Positions 29,978 to 39,779 of a DNA stretch of 64,000 nucleotides are shown piece by piece (within the stretch, counting starts at the first letter, position 1; each line of letters starts with the position of its first letter). The stretch lies in NCBI GenBank assembly GCA_963082975.1, contig OY720347.1, positions 8,786,225-8,850,224 on the forward strand, given 5' to 3'. Source of the stretch: Labia minor. Taxonomy: Eukaryota; Arthropoda; Insecta; Dermaptera; Spongiphoridae. Made by a program: the position numbers and the translations under genes. The notes beneath the pieces are model-generated. The model was not told the origin of the DNA, did no database searches, and saw only the letters and a list, made by a program, of their open reading frames with translations.

Positions 29978-30579
29978 GGTAATTATACAGAACACTGGCG
30001 AAAGGAGGTAGGTGTTTGAAACTTACTTTGAGGTGTTCCTTGAATGATTCTGAACAACTTTATATGCAACTTTTTTTATGATCTCTTTTAGTTTAATTAA
30101 TAAAAAGTAATTAATTAAACAGTGTACATATATACATATACCAACTTGTATTCTTTCTCGACGTTGGATTTCAAGGTGGCAAGGTGGTGGGTATCTCCCT
30201 TTTAGATGAGATTATATTTTTTGTAAGTTGGATAAACAGCAACTTGAATTCTACCCCGACGTTGAATTCCTACAACGACTTTTCGGTGGGGGCAAGGTGG
30301 TGGGTATCTCTGTTTAGATGAGATTATATTTTTAAGAGATCTTAAAAAAAGTTGCACATAAAGTTGTTCAGAATCATTCTGTCTTAAAAATATACAAAAT
30401 GTCAGCCACTGAGCATTCTTATAGGAGAAATACACTGTTTAATTAATTACTTTTTATTAATTAAACTAAAAGAGATCATAAAAAAAGTTGCATATAAAGT
30501 TGTTCAGAATCATTCAAGGAACACCTCAAAGTAAGTTTCAAACACCTACCTCCTTTCGCCAGTGTTCTGTATAATTACC
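29978..30579. mobile_element. Fold-back type element with 149-bp terminal inverted repeats
   Basis: A 602-bp insertion in the satellite. The first 149 bases (29,978-30,126, starting GGTAATTATACAG) and the reverse complement of the last 149 bases (30,431-30,579) look identical by eye. The centre has a direct repeat of about 80-95 bp (30,142-30,221 and 30,240-30,334; shared GGGTATCTC and TTAGATGAGATTATAT) and a third, inverted-type copy of part of the arm at 30,333-30,380. No credible coding sequence is present; the 77-codon frame inside is a shadow. No clean target-site duplication is visible. The flanking satellite is interrupted after AAAACATTTC and resumes at ATAATTTTTAG, a gap of about 70 bases relative to a normal unit. 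I do not recognise the family; it is non-autonomous. Confidence 0.85.
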
Positions 30580-30971
30580 ATAATTTTTAGTAAGAAAAAT
30601 GAATAATATATTTTTTTAATAATTTTATGATGTAAAATGAACGAATTTATTATTTATTTTTAAAAATTTCATTTTTTAATTTTCCCGTAAAAATTATGAA
30701 AGGTCAACGTATGATGACCCTAGGTTTTCGGCATAAAAAAATAATTATTCATCAGAAATATCAATAATATATTTTTTTAATATTTTTATGATGTAAAATG
30801 AACAAATTTATTATTTATTTTTAAAAATTTCATTTTTTAATTTTCCCGTAAAAATTATGAAAGGTCATCTTAGTATTACCCTAGGTTTTCGGCATAAAAA
30901 AATAATTTTTAGTAAGAAATATGAATAATATATTTTGTTAATATTTTTATGAACGAATTTATTATTTTTTT
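30580..30971. repeat. Satellite segment between the fold-back element and the copia element
   Basis: About two and a half satellite units, more degenerate than the main array. One core reads GGTCAACGTATGATGACC and the next GGTCATCTTAGTATTACC, so the dyad arms are damaged. The TTTTTAGTAAGAAA variant appears twice. The last unit is cut within its T-run by the left LTR of the copia element. Confidence 0.93.
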
Positions 30972-31120
30972 TGTTGGAGTTTTAAATATGTTTAATGATA
31001 ATGCACTGTTCGAGTTTGAATGTGTTTTTAATACAAGGTGAACATTTACTCTAAGGTCATACTATAAATATATATACAGCTAAGAAGGTGCAGGGTTACC
31101 AACTTTTATATACTTTAACA
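30972..31120 (-). repeat. copia 3' LTR
   Basis: On the minus strand it starts TGTTAAAGTATA and ends CTCCAACA. It aligns along its whole length with 37,167-37,317, differing at four bases and two single-base indels. It abuts the satellite on its left and a polypurine tract on its right. Confidence 0.92.
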
Positions 31121-31130
31121 CACCTCCTTC
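31121..31130 (-). other. Polypurine tract of the copia element
   Basis: The minus strand reads GAAGGAGGTG immediately before the 3' LTR starts (TGTTAAAG). That is the normal place and composition for the plus-strand DNA primer. Confidence 0.75.
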
Positions 31131-31193
31131 AAGTGATTAATTAAAAATATAAATAATTACAATTTTACAATATAAACATTTTTTTTTTTTTAA

Positions 31194-32267
31194 TTAATTC
31201 CTTTGCTTGAGTCTTCTCATACAATCTTCTTGCTTGACCTTTGAGACGGTTTTCGTGAGAAAATCAGCAGGCATACTTTCAGTGCTTAAATACTTTAATT
31301 TTATTCTATTTTCTTTTATTAGATTTTTTATAAAATGATGTTTAATGTCAATATGTTTAGTTCTATTTTTATAAGTATTGTTTTCTGCAATGAACTTAGC
31401 ACCTTGGTTATCACAATATATTGTCGTGCATTCATTATTTTTCTCGATATTTATTTCTTTTAGAAAATTTTGCAAATATATGGCTTCTTTGACTGCTTCG
31501 CCCATAGCCATGTACTCTGCCTCCGTGCTTGAGAGTGCGACTGTGTTCTGCTTTTTGGAGTTCCATTGGATCACACCCCCTTTAAACGTAAAAGCGTAAC
31601 CTGTTATGGATTTTCGATCTATTATTGAGTTCCCCCAATCAGAATCAACATATCCACATAATGGAGTACTCGACCCGTCAAATTTTAAACCAATATTTTT
31701 GGATCCTTTTAAGTACCTTAAAACTCTTTTTGCCGCTATGAAATGTTCCTTATCGTAACAGTTGTTAAATTGACTTAAAAAGTTCACCGCATACGTTATA
31801 TCTGGACTTGTGCTGATTGATATATAATTCAATGATCCTATTAATGATTGATAAGGATATTTATTTAAGTTTTCTTTATTTTCGGATTTATGCAATTTCA
31901 AATTTTTCTCAATCGGAGTTGAAATTGTTTTGCAATCTTCCATGCTAAATCTTTTTAACAATTCATCAATATATTTGGTTTGATTCATACTTAAGACGTT
32001 TTTATCTCTATCGTATTCAAACTTTATGCCTAAACATTGATTTATTTCTCCCATGTCTTTCATGTTAAAATCATTAGACAAATTCTTTTTAAATTCATTA
32101 ATATCCTTTTTATTTGATCCTATTATGATTATATCATCCACGTAAATGATTAATATTAATACGTTTTTATTATTATTATTATTATTATTTTTAATATATA
32201 TGCATGGGTCACTCACCAATGGAGACATTCCTAAATTTTTTAATTTTATGTCTAATTTTTGTACCAT
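31194..32267 (-). pseudogene. copia pol, second part: end of reverse transcriptase and RNase H
   Basis: A frame of 357 codons. Near residue 42 it has YVDD, the catalytic motif of the copia reverse transcriptase (RVT_2 type), followed by thumb-like sequence. The C-terminal half is RNase H: DSDWG with ITGYAF near residues 208-225, SSTEAEY near 246, and DNQGAK near 287. The stop is at 31,194. It is not an independent gene: the sequence continues from the frame ending at 32,252, and the ATG at 32,267 lies inside the ancestral coding sequence. Loss of one A in a short A-run at about 32,260-32,265 separates the two frames. In the live element it would copy genomic RNA into DNA and remove the RNA strand. 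Confidence 0.9.
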
Positions 32268-34411
32268 TGGCGTCCGGATTGTTTCAATCCGTATATAGCC
32301 TTTTTTAATTTTAATATATTTTTCCCCTTTTTTAAGTCTTTTATCATTTGTAATGCAATCTTTTTTATATTTTCATTTTCATTTTCGACTAAATCTTTCA
32401 ATATGTCGTTAAACCCTTCAGGACATTCCATGTAAATGTTCTCTTCCAGTTCACCATTTAAATACGCTGCCTCCACGTCCATTTGTTCAATGTACAACTT
32501 TTCTTCTATAGATTTGGCCATTAGTGTCCTCACGCTGCTCATTCTGGCGACAGGTGAATAAGTATCAAAATAATCTATAGAATAAGTTTGGCTATATCCC
32601 TTGGCGACTAACCTGGCCTTTTTAGTATTATCATTTTTGGTCGTTAAGACAAAACGACTACCCACTATATTTTGATTTTCGTGTTTCCTGACCATTGTCC
32701 AAGTATCGTTTTTAATTAATGTAATCATTTCTTTCCTCATGGCTGTTTTCCATAAGTTCGAGTCTTCTTGCAATAGTGCATCTTTAATTTTCAGTTCTAC
32801 ATTAAGTCCTTGGACCTCTCCTTCGGTCGTTTCTATCGAGAGTTCATCTTCTGAACTTAAGACATCACTGTCTCTAGAGCTGGGAATTGTTTCTTCATCA
32901 TTTTCACTTTCGGATTTTTTGTATTGATAGACTTTTCTGGGTCTTCCCCTATTTCCACTTTTAATCATTTTAGGACGTCCTCTTCCTCTCTGTTGGTCAA
33001 TGTTATTTTCGTCTATATCACTTTCTAAAGATGCATCATTATTATGTTTATCAATCATTATGTCCAAGCTGTTGTATTTTGAATTTTCTTCTAATAAATC
33101 ATTATATTTTAAATTATCTCCATTTTTATTATGAAATTCGTTTATAAATTTAATATCTCGAGTAATATGTACCCTTCTGGTCATGGGATCATATACTCTA
33201 TAAGCTTTGCTTTCCTCGCAATAACCTATAAAAATTCCTTCAATTGTTCTTGAATTTAATTTATTTTTATTATTTTTATTTAAAAAATGTACTCTCATAC
33301 CAAAAGTTCTTAAATGTGAGACATTAAATTTTTTGTTTGTAAGGATGTTATAAGGTATTTGTCCCTTTAAAGATGATGTTGGGCTTCTGTTCCTTAAATA
33401 ACATGCAGTTATTACTGCTTCTGCCCAAAAGGAATGTTCTAGATTTGCTTGTATTAACATACATCTCGTCATCTCCAATAGAGTCTTGTTCATACGTTCA
33501 GATAATCCATTTTGTTGGGGCGTATAAGGAACTGTTAATCTTCGCTTAATTCCTGATTTTTTTTTAAAATTATTAAATCTATTATTAATGTATTCTGTTC
33601 CATTATCTGATTGCAAATATTTAATCCTTTTATCTGTCATGTTTTCAATATAATTTTTATATTCAATAAATGCTTCAAAAGCTTGACTTTTGTATTTTAG
33701 AAATTTAACTTCGCAATATCTGCTTGCTTCGTCTATAAAAGTAATGAAATATTTATTTCCACTGATAGACGTGGTTCTAAATGGTCCACAAATATCTGTA
33801 TGGATTATTTCCAATATTTCTAAATTTTTCTGTGAATTTGAATTTTTAAAAGGTGTTTGAGATAATTTTCCTTTAATGCATATTTCACAATTATCTAAAT
33901 TTTCATTTAATATACTTTGGTCTAAACCGAAAACTTGATCTGATTTGGTTATTAGTTTTAAATCTCTTTCATTTAAATGTCCGTATCTTTTATGCCATAT
34001 GTCTAATTTTGATAATTTATTTTTATTTAAATAATATGAAAAATCATTTTTATCTTTATTTTTAATATTTTCATTTAAATAATATAACCCGTTCTCCTTT
34101 TTCTTAGCTGTAAATATTAGTTCGTCATTATTCGTTATAAATGCATTATGATTTTTAAATAAAACTTCAAAATTCTTATCAGTAAATGACCCGACAGATA
34201 ATAAATTCGTTTTTAATTTGGGAACATATAGTACATCTGTTAATTCAATTTGTCTATTATTTATGTTAATAATCATATCACCAATACAATCAATATTTAT
34301 TTTACTGTTATCGGCTAGTGTTAAACAACTTAGTTTTGGATGTCTTATATTTTCCAGTAATTCTTTATTATTTATCATGTGATTTGTACAGCCAGAGAAT
34401 CTAAAATCCAA
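32252..34411 (-). pseudogene. copia pol, first part: protease end, integrase, start of reverse transcriptase
   Basis: A frame of 719 codons. It opens within the aspartic protease, just after the damaged active site (SGCTNHM). The pre-integrase zinc-binding HHCC region lies near residues 138-180 (WHKRYGHL, CEICIKGK). The integrase core has D in HTDICGP (near 205), D in QSDNGTEY (near 268) and E in GLSERMN (near 305), so the D,D,E triad is present. The RVT_2 start is near 555-719, ending GLKQSGRQWY. Between integrase and reverse transcriptase is a variable acidic linker with RGRGRP-type basic patches. The upstream frame is lost by a 2-base duplication and the downstream frame by a one-base deletion, so no full polyprotein can be made. 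Confidence 0.92.
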
Positions 34412-34701
34412 TCATTTTTATCATCAGTGACTTTCAGGGCTAACATATGAGTCGACTTAGATGGACATTGAGAAATTTTATGGCCTTCGCCCTTACAACG
34501 GAAACATATAATTTTATTTTTAATTTCATTATTTGAATTACTAAATTTATTATAATCAGTTGACCTTTTATCTCTGTTGAAAAAATTATGTTTTTTATTT
34601 GTATTATATTTATTATTATTATTTTCATTATATTTATTTAAAGAATTATTTTTGCAAGGATTATTTTTAAAATTATAATTTTTATTAATAGGTCTATTTT
34701 T
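34375..34701 (-). pseudogene. copia gag C-terminal part with CCHC zinc knuckle, into protease
   Basis: Reads about 107 codons. An Asn/Lys-rich stretch leads to a CCHC knuckle, CFRCKGEGHKISQC, spaced C-x2-C-x4-H-x4-C, which binds nucleic acid in the gag particle. It then enters the protease at WILDS, where a duplicated 2-base step near 34,395-34,398 shifts the frame so that the expected D-S/T-G catalytic motif is broken. The other end meets the nested insertion at 34,702, so the ATG at 34,707 is only an internal codon of insert plus gag. Confidence 0.88.
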
Positions 34702-34943
34702 TATCACGTTTTACTTAACTTGTATTCTTGTCTGTGTGTATGCATCAAATCTTGCAATCGATTTTTCGACGACTTCCAATCATCGGATATTCTTAAAACT
34801 TCACCAACAGCTTTGCTCTCGATGACAATACAATATTATCATTTCTATGAGCTTCTAATTGCTACAATTTGAATGAAATAATCCAAAATTATTCCTATAT
34901 ATAAAAATTCAAAATGTCGGATGTAAACAAAAAAAATGTAAAC

Positions 34944-35526
34944 AAATAAGTTGACCTGTGGCCAGGTCCGAACCGACCGACGGTCTGAAGTAAATTAATT
35001 AGCAGCTACAGAAACAATTTGAAATAATTTTAATATATCTATTAATGTAATAAAAACATGGATACATAAATAATAAATATAAACATTTTTAATTTTATTT
35101 TATTTATAATATATATGCAAGAAAAAACTAATAAATATGATTTTCCCGAGGATAAAACCAATACAAAGTGCATGATTCGTGATGATATATAAAAAAATCC
35201 CCTCATGTGAAATTTGGTGTGAAAATAACCCTTCCCTTCCTATCGTCGATCGCTAATACTACCACTTCCGGTTTCCGGATTTGCACCAAAAGTTGATCAA
35301 TTCATCCCACTGATGCATTAAGTAAATATACCAAATTTCATCAAAATCGGTTTAGCCGTTCAGGCTGTACACATCTATACGGACGGATGGACGGAGAGAC
35401 ATCATGCTAAAAATACTTTTTTTCTGTTAAGAAAATGCATGATTCGTGGAGATGTGTAAAAATCTCCACATGTGAAATTTGGTGTGAAAACAATACCTCC
35501 CTTACTATCTCGTCGGTCGGTAAAAA
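34944..35526. repeat. Dispersed repeat family 1, copy A
   Basis: Matches 38,841-39,480 from AAATAAGTTGACCTGTGG to GGTCGGTAAAAA at both ends, at roughly 95% identity by eye. It contains the module AAATTTCATCAAAATCGG and a GGACGGA-type microsatellite. Relative to copy B it lacks 54 bases after GCAAG. It does not code; frames inside are shadows. Confidence 0.9.
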
Positions 35527-35649
35527 ACATAAAATCCCCAACTTTATAAATATAAATATTTAGTACACATTCATTTCTTAAATTATACTTCAAAAATTTA
35601 ATTAATATGAGTAAACTAAAATCGATTGCAAAATTTGAAGACTAAAAAG

Positions 35650-36470
35650 TAGAAAATAATACTTTATAAAAAAAGAATTTTAAAAAACCACGTTTTACTA
35701 ACGGACTAAAAAGGAGAAAATAATTTTTTTCTGAAAATCCATACTGACATTACATACAAGAGATCTGATTTGAATCAAACTGTCCATAACGTAAAACGTG
35801 AGGCGCAAATATGTCTAAAATATCCTGTTTCTAATAAAAATATAGAAAATATATAAATCTCAAAATAAAGATTAAAACCACGCATAATATAATTTGACGA
35901 ATGAATATTGATCTTTATCAAAAATATTAAATTTAATGCTCGAAAGAATTTAAATTAAAAAAAATCTATTGGACTACTAATATTATTCCCTTTTACGAGT
36001 GGTCTGATAAAAAATTTGATATTTGAAAAGTTTGATAGTATAAGTTAGTATCTTAAACAATTTTTAAATATATTAAATATGTGATAAATTTTCTAATTGA
36101 TTAACTAATAATATTCCCTTTTACAAAAAGTCTGTTAAATACTTAATAGGTAATATTTATAAAAATTATATCACGAAACTTATCCTATCGTATTACTAAT
36201 AATATTCCCTTCTACAAGAATTTTGGTGAAAACTTAAGCCTTAAAAAATACAACGATTGATGCTAAATAAAAATTAATAAATGAAATCATATTTGAATAG
36301 AAAAATTATTATTTGTTGCGCCCCACGTTTTACGTTATGGACAGTTAGATTCAAATCAGATCTCTTGTATGTAATGTCTGTATGGATTTTCAGAAAAAAA
36401 TTATTTTCTCCTTTTTAGTCCGTTAGTAAAACGTGGTTTTTTAAAATTCTTTTGTTATAAAGTATTATTT
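35650..36470. mobile_element. Non-autonomous element with about 165-bp terminal inverted repeats
   Basis: The sequence from about 35,650 to 35,815 is repeated inverted at about 36,315-36,470 with few differences; both contain CCACGTTTTACTAACGG and CAAGAGATCTGATTTGAATC. The centre of about 500 bp holds three direct repeats of ACTAATAATATTCCCTT near 35,973, 36,104 and 36,195. No coding sequence is seen. Confidence 0.75.
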
Positions 36471-36473
36471 ATT

Positions 36474-37085
36474 TCTATTTTTAATGAAGTTACTTTGATT
36501 TGAGGAATCGCATTGACTTCCCCGACATTCAAACTCTTCCAATAATTTTATTTTTAAATTATCTAAAGATGGCAAAGTGTCCCTTGTTTCTATAGCACAT
36601 CTAAAATTTTCGTATTCGTCTGGAAGACTATATAATAATATTATACATAATAGTTCATCATTTATTATAAATTCAATATCTTTTAATTTTTCTATAATTT
36701 AACAAAATGTATTTAAATAGTCATCCATATTATGACTTATATTCATTTTACTTAAAATTAGTTTCTTTAACAAATACGCCTTTTTGGCTGGACCTTTACT
36801 TTCAAAGGTTTCCTTTAATTTATTCCATATTTCACTTGAGCTATTTAAATTTTTAACTATACTTAATTCTCTAGGTGTTATTGATAAAATTAGATCAGAC
36901 TTAGCTTTTTGGTCCAGGAGATCCCATTTTTCAATCCCTTTCGTATCTTTTTCATCAATATTTGACCTTTTTTGGTTTCCGGAGACTATGTTCCAATATC
37001 CATTTTTTACTAGGATGGCTTCCATCTGAATCTTCCAGGTATCATAGTTGTGTCGGTGTAGTAATTCAATTTTAAGAAATTCCAT
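36474..37085 (-). pseudogene. copia gag N-terminal part, with in-frame stop
   Basis: Starts at ATG 37,085, about 65 bases downstream of the primer-binding site, and reads 128 codons typical of the copia gag-like (UBN2/DUF4219) family: HNYDTWKIQM near residue 12, WD...ILSITP near 54, and IWNKLKETF near 86. A TAA at 36,699-36,701 interrupts it. The same frame continues without another stop for about 70 codons to 36,474, where the nested insertion begins. It would form the capsid shell around element RNA. Confidence 0.87.
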
Positions 37086-37150
37086 TTTTTAAAAAATCCT
37101 TTTAAGATTAAAAAATATTTCAAATTATCACCCAATTACCCGCACTGTTC

Positions 37151-37166
37151 ACCTGGGCCCATAACC
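37151..37166 (-). promoter_or_regulatory. Primer-binding site for initiator tRNA-Met (internal, copia type)
   Basis: Directly after the end of the 5' LTR, the minus strand reads GGTTATGGGCCCAGG. This matches the Drosophila copia primer site, which pairs with an internal part of the initiator tRNA-Met rather than its 3' end. That is established for copia; the assignment here rests on the sequence match and position. Confidence 0.85.
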
Positions 37167-37317
37167 TGTTGGAGTTTTAAATGTGTTTAATGAAAATGCA
37201 CTGTTCGAGTTTTGAATGTGTTTTTAATTACAAGGTGAACATTTACTCTAAGGTCATACTATAAATATATATACAGGTAAGAAGGTGCAGGGTTACCAAC
37301 TTTAATATACTTTAACA
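37167..37317 (-). repeat. copia 5' LTR
   Basis: 151 bp, the partner of 30,972-31,120. On the minus strand it starts TGTTAAAGTATA and ends CTCCAACA, followed by the primer-binding site. The plus-strand flank resumes satellite at TAGGATGACC, which is the centre of the dyad. Confidence 0.92.
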
Positions 37318-37960
37318 TAGGATGACCCTAGGTTTTCGTCTTAAAAGAATAATTTTTAGTAAGAAATATCAATAATATATTTTTTTAATATTTTTATGAT
37401 GTAAAATGAACGAATTTATTATTTATTTTTAAAAATTTCATTTTTTAATTTTCCCGTAAAAATTATAAAAGGTTATCGTAGGATGACCCTAGGTTTTCGG
37501 CATAAAAAAATAATTTTTAGTAAGAAATGTGAATAATATATTTTTTTAATATTTTTATGATGTAAAATGAACGAATTTATTATTTATTTTTAAAAATTTC
37601 ATTTTTTAATTTTACCGTAAAAATTATGAAAGGTCATCGTAGGTTTTCGGCATAAAAAAATAATTATTCATCAGAAATATCAATAATATATTTTCTTAAT
37701 ATTTTTTGATGTAAAATGAACGAATTTATTATTTATTTTTAAAAATTTCATTTTTTAATTTTCCCGTATTAATTATGAAAGGTCATCGTAGGATGACCCT
37801 AGGTTTTCGGAATAAAAAAATAATTATTCATCAGAAATATCAATAATATATTTTTTTAATATTTTTATGATGTAAAATGAACGAATTTATTATTTATTTT
37901 TAAAAATTTCATTTTTTAATTTTCCCGTAAAAAAAATGAAGGTCATCATAGGATGTTAGG
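37318..37960. repeat. Right edge of the satellite array
   Basis: About four units continuing the array beyond the copia element. Cores are decayed: GGTTATCGTAGG near 37,471, one core near 37,640 that has lost the GATGACCCTA arm, a good one near 37,780, and a last one broken as GGTCATCATAGGATGTTAGG. The array ends near 37,960 and ordinary AT-rich sequence follows. Confidence 0.93.
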
Positions 37961-38840
37961 ATGTAGTCCCCTAAATTAATACAGGTTTGAAAATAATTTA
38001 AATAATTAACAATATTTTTAATAGATTAGACCCATGAATGTTTTTTCTCGATATTTAAATTAAAAATATATTATAAAATTAAAAAATATTAAGATCAGTT
38101 AAAATAAGATAATACCTATATAATAATAAACTTTTTATTAATTAAAAATACAACTTTAATAATAAAAACCTAAATAAATTCTCATTGTATGTTTGTATTT
38201 TGGATTGAAATAAAAAGCGTATAGGTGTACTTATATGTACTTATAGTATTAAAATATTATTAAAAATAGATTTATGTACTTTTTAAGAATTATGTATATA
38301 GACAACTTTAATATTCAAAAATGTAAATAATTATCAAAATATGTATGCAGAAATGCAAAAGAAATTGTTAAAGTTAAATCATATTGTCTTCCATTTTGAT
38401 TTTTTGTAAGTTAATAAAAGCAACACTAAAAAAATATAAAAATTTAACAAAATACTCATTGAATTTTTTTTTTTTTTTTAATATTATTACGATTATTAAA
38501 TTAAATTATAATTTATATAATATCTTAAAATAATTTTTCAAGAAGAAAAATATTCAGGTATTTGAAAAATCTATGAAACTATTTATTTTTAATTTGGTTC
38601 CTTGTTCATTAAAAATTGAATTTTGTTTACTTGTAGAAGAATGAAAAAAAGGACAATCCAACAAAAAGGACTTTTTCAAACCTTTGAACATAGATAGGTA
38701 TTAATTTATATTGTGTTAACGAATAGTTTGACTTTGTTCAATAATAATATAATATTACTAAATTATCATAAAATTTTCTTATAATTGCTAATCATATTTA
38801 GAAAGTTAAAAATATTTAATAGTCTACCGTCTTATATAGA
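37961..38840. other. AT-rich sequence, no gene seen
   Basis: Very AT-rich single-copy-looking sequence with short T-runs, including one of about 15 T near 38,466. Neither strand has a convincing reading frame, splice-bounded exon, RNA gene or transposon end. Confidence 0.6.
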
Positions 38841-39480
38841 AAATAAGTTGACCTGTGGCCAGGTCCGAACCGACCCACGGTTTGAAATAAATTAATTTCC
38901 AGCTACAGAAACAATTTCAAATAAGTTTAATATATCTATTAATGTAATAAAAAACAGATATGGATACATAAATAATAAATATAAACATTTTTAATTTTAT
39001 TTTATTTATAATATATATGCAAGACCAGGCTGTGACGTCATGAATGGCTGGATGACGTCATATAATTTTAAATCAAGAAAAAACTAATAAATATGATTTT
39101 CCCGAGGATAAAACCAATACAAAGTGCATGATTTGTGGTGATATATTAAAAAAATCTCCTTATGTGAAATTTGGTGTGAAAATAACCCTTCCCTTCCTAT
39201 CGCCGATCGCTAATACTACCACTTCCGGTTTCCGGATTTGCACCAAAAGTTAATCAATTCATCCCACTGATGCATTAAGTAAATATACCAAATTTCATCA
39301 AAATCGGTTGAGCTGTTCAGGCTGTACACATCTATACGGACGGACGGACGGACAGACATCATGCTAAAAATACTTTTTTCTGTTAAGAAAATGCATGATT
39401 CGTGGAGATATGTAAAAATCTCCACATGTGAAATTTGGTGTGAAAACAATACCTCCCTTACTATCGTCGGTCGGTAAAAA
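38841..39480. repeat. Dispersed repeat family 1, copy B
   Basis: 640 bp matching 34,944-35,526. It keeps a 54-base segment (about 39,023-39,076) with two TGACGTCA-type palindromes in ...TGACGTCATGAATGG... and ...GATGACGTCATA, absent from copy A. It ends with GGACGGACGGACGG and the same GGTCGGTAAAAA terminus. A diverged third piece lies at 60,640-60,800. It is a non-coding transposon-derived repeat of unknown class; the 77-codon minus frame within it is a shadow. Confidence 0.9.
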
Positions 39481-39779
39481 TTAAGTTAATATATAAGTTT
39501 TTTTAAAACTCTTAAGATGTCGAATTTTTTATTTTGATATATAAGCGATTATATTATACATATTATACATTTATTGTCTTATTAGGGATCTCATTAATGA
39601 ATGTATGATAACCTTAATTTAAATTCAATAGTATATTCAATTATATCTTTAAAATATCTTCATTCGAAACATTATGAAATTTAAGAAAATAACAAGGGTC
39701 TTTTTTAGCTTAAAATCTTGATTTGTGACTCGAAAAGAAAAAAAATTATAAATACTAATTATAAACGTTTAATTATACG

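Larger units (their letters stand above)
34702..36473. mobile_element. Nested insertion in copia gag, composite, with candidate 9-bp target duplication
   Basis: TCTATTTTT stands at 34,693-34,701 and again at 36,474-36,482. Removing one copy plus 34,702-36,473 brings the two gag halves together in the same frame, which supports these limits. The insert holds at least two units: a left one including the dispersed repeat 34,944-35,526, bounded by an inverted pair near 34,741-34,770 and 35,618-35,640 (AATCGATTGCAA), and a right one with long terminal inverted repeats (35,650-36,470). A 9-bp duplication would fit a Mutator-like element, but no transposase is seen, so the class is open. Confidence 0.7.
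30972..37317 (-). mobile_element. Ty1/copia LTR retrotransposon, defective, with nested insertion
   Basis: Two LTRs of 149 and 151 bp, with TG...CA ends on the minus strand, bound an element that reads right to left: 5' LTR 37,167-37,317, primer-binding site, gag, protease, integrase, reverse transcriptase, RNase H, polypurine tract, 3' LTR 30,972-31,120. The order integrase before reverse transcriptase is the copia order. The LTRs differ by four substitutions and two single-base indels, so insertion was fairly recent but not current. Four visible lesions disable it: a stop in gag at 36,699, the insertion 34,702-36,473, a 2-base duplication at the protease active site near 34,395, and a one-base loss at about 32,265. 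No 5-bp target duplication is seen at the outer ends. Confidence 0.93.

Noticed and set aside
30202-30435. 77-codon minus-strand frame in the fold-back element
   Set aside because: It runs across the loop into the arm, has no domain, and the sequence there is a repeat duplication.
31020-31060. AAGGTCAT in the copia LTR as a link to the satellite dyad
   Set aside because: Only eight bases are shared, well within chance for a repeat of this size.
35402-35593. Short frames in the dispersed repeats (also 39,216-39,449)
   Set aside because: The equivalent frames are not preserved between the two copies and carry no domain; they are chance frames in a non-coding repeat.
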